DNA from: a bacterium
GTDB taxonomy: Bacteria; Blakebacterota; Blakebacteria; Blakebacterales; Blakebacteraceae
Assembly (NCBI GenBank): GCA_025774615.1
Contig: JALGVQ010000161.1
Coordinates: forward strand, 1 to 7,133
Direction of reading: 5' to 3'
Length of the DNA: 7,133 bases
The number at the start of each line of letters is the position of its first letter. The stretch's first letter is position 1. Below, in pieces: positions 6,558 through 7,133 of this stretch. The notes under the pieces were generated by a model. It searched no databases, had not been told where the DNA came from, and saw nothing but the letters and a program-made list of their open reading frames with translations. The translations under genes and the position numbers were made by a program.

Positions 6558-6583
6558 ATATCATCAATATGTTGATGTGATAT
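6558..6583. promoter_or_regulatory. Imperfect dyad ATAT-CATCAA-tatg-TTGATG-tg-ATAT
   Basis: Perfect inner arms CATCAA (6562-6567) and TTGATG (6572-6577) flank a 4-nt centre; outer ATAT arms match if a 2-nt bulge (6578-6579) is allowed. It sits between divergent genes in an AT-rich patch and overlaps the weak -35 candidate of the M14 gene, so an operator is plausible. Alternatively it folds as a hairpin in an RNA. Confidence 0.35.
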
Positions 6584-6599
6584 GTATCTCGATTGTATA
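6572..6599 (+). promoter_or_regulatory. Weak promoter candidate for the M14 gene
   Basis: TTGATG at 6572-6577 (4 of 6 to the -35 consensus) and TGTATA at 6594-6599 (3 of 6 to the -10) are separated by 16 nt. The match is poor, and the call rests mainly on local AT-richness and position about 100 nt upstream of the start. Confidence 0.2.
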
Positions 6600-6612
6600 C
6601 AGGTTTAGAGAT

Positions 6613-6644
6613 GCCAGTCTCGCCTGGAACAGGCTACGATTGGC
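6613..6644 (+). other. Possible leader hairpin upstream of the M14 gene
   Basis: Inner arms GCCTG (6622-6626) and CAGGC (6630-6634) close on GAA. Outer arms GCCA (6613-6616) and TGGC (6641-6644) pair across a 5/6-nt internal loop. If transcription begins near 6606 this would lie in the 5' leader. The arms are short and chance is possible. Confidence 0.2.
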
Positions 6645-6687
6645 GGTCTGACCGAATTCACACTGTTCGTCCGAGCAGTCTCACAAG

Positions 6688-6694
6688 AAGGGGG
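6688..6694 (+). promoter_or_regulatory. Ribosome binding site of the M14 gene
   Basis: AAGGGGG lies 7 nt before ATG 6702. An in-frame ATG at 6696 is only one base from the G-run and is too close, so 6702 is preferred. Confidence 0.6.
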
Positions 6695-6701
6695 CATGTT
6701 T

Positions 6702-7133
6702 ATGATCCTCTCTCCACGGAAATGGGCCGGCTCGGTGCTGATCCTGGCAGTGACCCTGCTGGGTACAGCGCCTGGTGCCATGGCACAGAAGGTGCCCATT
6801 TCATTCGATGATTACCACGGGTATACCGGTACTGTCGATTATCTGCAGGATATCGCCAGGGCATACCCGAATATCACCGAACTCATCGAGATCGGTGAAA
6901 GCAACATGGGACGGACGATATATGTTCTGGTGATCTCTAACATGAGAACCGGGACCACGATCGACCGTCATATCGAGCTGCGCAATCCACGTCGTGAGAA
7001 TGTGCAGAATGTCACTCCAATGAAATCGTACCACGGGAAGCCGGGTCAATGGATGGACGGTGGTACGCATGGCAACGAATACACCGGTACCGAAGTGTGT
7101 CTCTATATCATCGACAAACTCGTTACCGGATAT
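6702..7133 (+). CDS. Secreted M14 family zinc carboxypeptidase, N-terminal part (3' end outside window)
   Basis: 144 residues are visible and the frame is open at the window edge. M14 enzymes are single-zinc metallopeptidases that remove C-terminal residues. Residues 1-28 form a Sec signal peptide: basic RK, hydrophobic SVLILAVTLLG, then GAMA-Q as likely cleavage site. The catalytic fold starts almost at once, with no long propeptide: YHGYTGTVDYLQDIARAYP at 38-56, IGESNMGRTIYVLVIS at 64-79, and GGTHGNEYTG at 120-129. There H123 and E126 form the HxxE zinc pair. The third ligand His, the substrate-binding Arg/Asn-Arg and the catalytic Glu would lie beyond the window. The N-terminal pattern is typical of bacterial M14 proteins of surface or periplasm. 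It is divergent from the zinc-ribbon gene. Peptide specificity cannot be judged. Confidence 0.9.
   Translation, partial: MILSPRKWAGSVLILAVTLLGTAPGAMAQKVPISFDDYHGYTGTVDYLQDIARAYPNITELIEIGESNMGRTIYVLVISNMRTGTTIDRHIELRNPRRENVQNVTPMKSYHGKPGQWMDGGTHGNEYTGTEVCLYIIDKLVTGY

Noticed and set aside
6801-7070. Minus-strand 89-codon open frame opposite the M14 gene
   Set aside because: It overlaps the signal-peptide-proximal and zinc-site region of a recognisable M14 protein and has no family resemblance.

Overview
The window (7,133 bases, moderately GC-rich) is a compact bacterial chromosome segment with six protein-coding genes, two of them cut by the window edges. No RNA gene, mobile element or CRISPR array was seen. 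Shine-Dalgarno sites, Sec-type signal peptides on the protease genes and short intergenic gaps point to a bacterium. The combination of a secreted tricorn-type protease, M28 and M14 metallopeptidases and a zinc-ribbon/DUF2007 protein recalls uncultured lineages around Gemmatimonadota, Latescibacterota, Marinimicrobia or KSB1. That placement is a low-confidence impression from gene content, not a phylogenetic result.

Layout: (1) 1-792, plus strand, C-terminal part of an M28 zinc aminopeptidase-like protein. (2) 793-1656, minus strand, a six-helix membrane protein with a histidine-kinase phosphoacceptor (HisKA) domain but no ATPase domain. (3) 1660-4821, minus strand, a full-length secreted tricorn-like S41 protease. 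Genes 2 and 3 form an operon with a 3-nt gap, the protease first. (4) 4822-5085, a divergent intergenic region with two adjacent dyads. (5) 5086-6063, plus strand, an ornithine cyclodeaminase/mu-crystallin family NAD(P)-binding enzyme. (6) 6080-6451, minus strand, a small zinc-ribbon plus DUF2007 protein. (7) 6452-6701, a second divergent intergenic region with a dyad, a weak promoter candidate and a leader hairpin. (8) 6702-7133, plus strand, the N-terminal part of a secreted M14 zinc carboxypeptidase.

How the genes may work together (inference): three peptidases of different types, an endo/tripeptidyl-type tricorn protease, an M28 aminopeptidase and an M14 carboxypeptidase, lie within 7 kb. 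At least two have export signals. A family enzyme of amino/imino-acid metabolism sits among them. This fits extracytoplasmic protein degradation coupled to amino-acid use. The most unusual elements are the tricorn-coupled HisKA-only membrane protein, whose membrane part resembles the RegB/PrrB sensor layout, and a 13-bp-stem hairpin inside its 3' coding end, just past the stop codon of the converging M28 gene.
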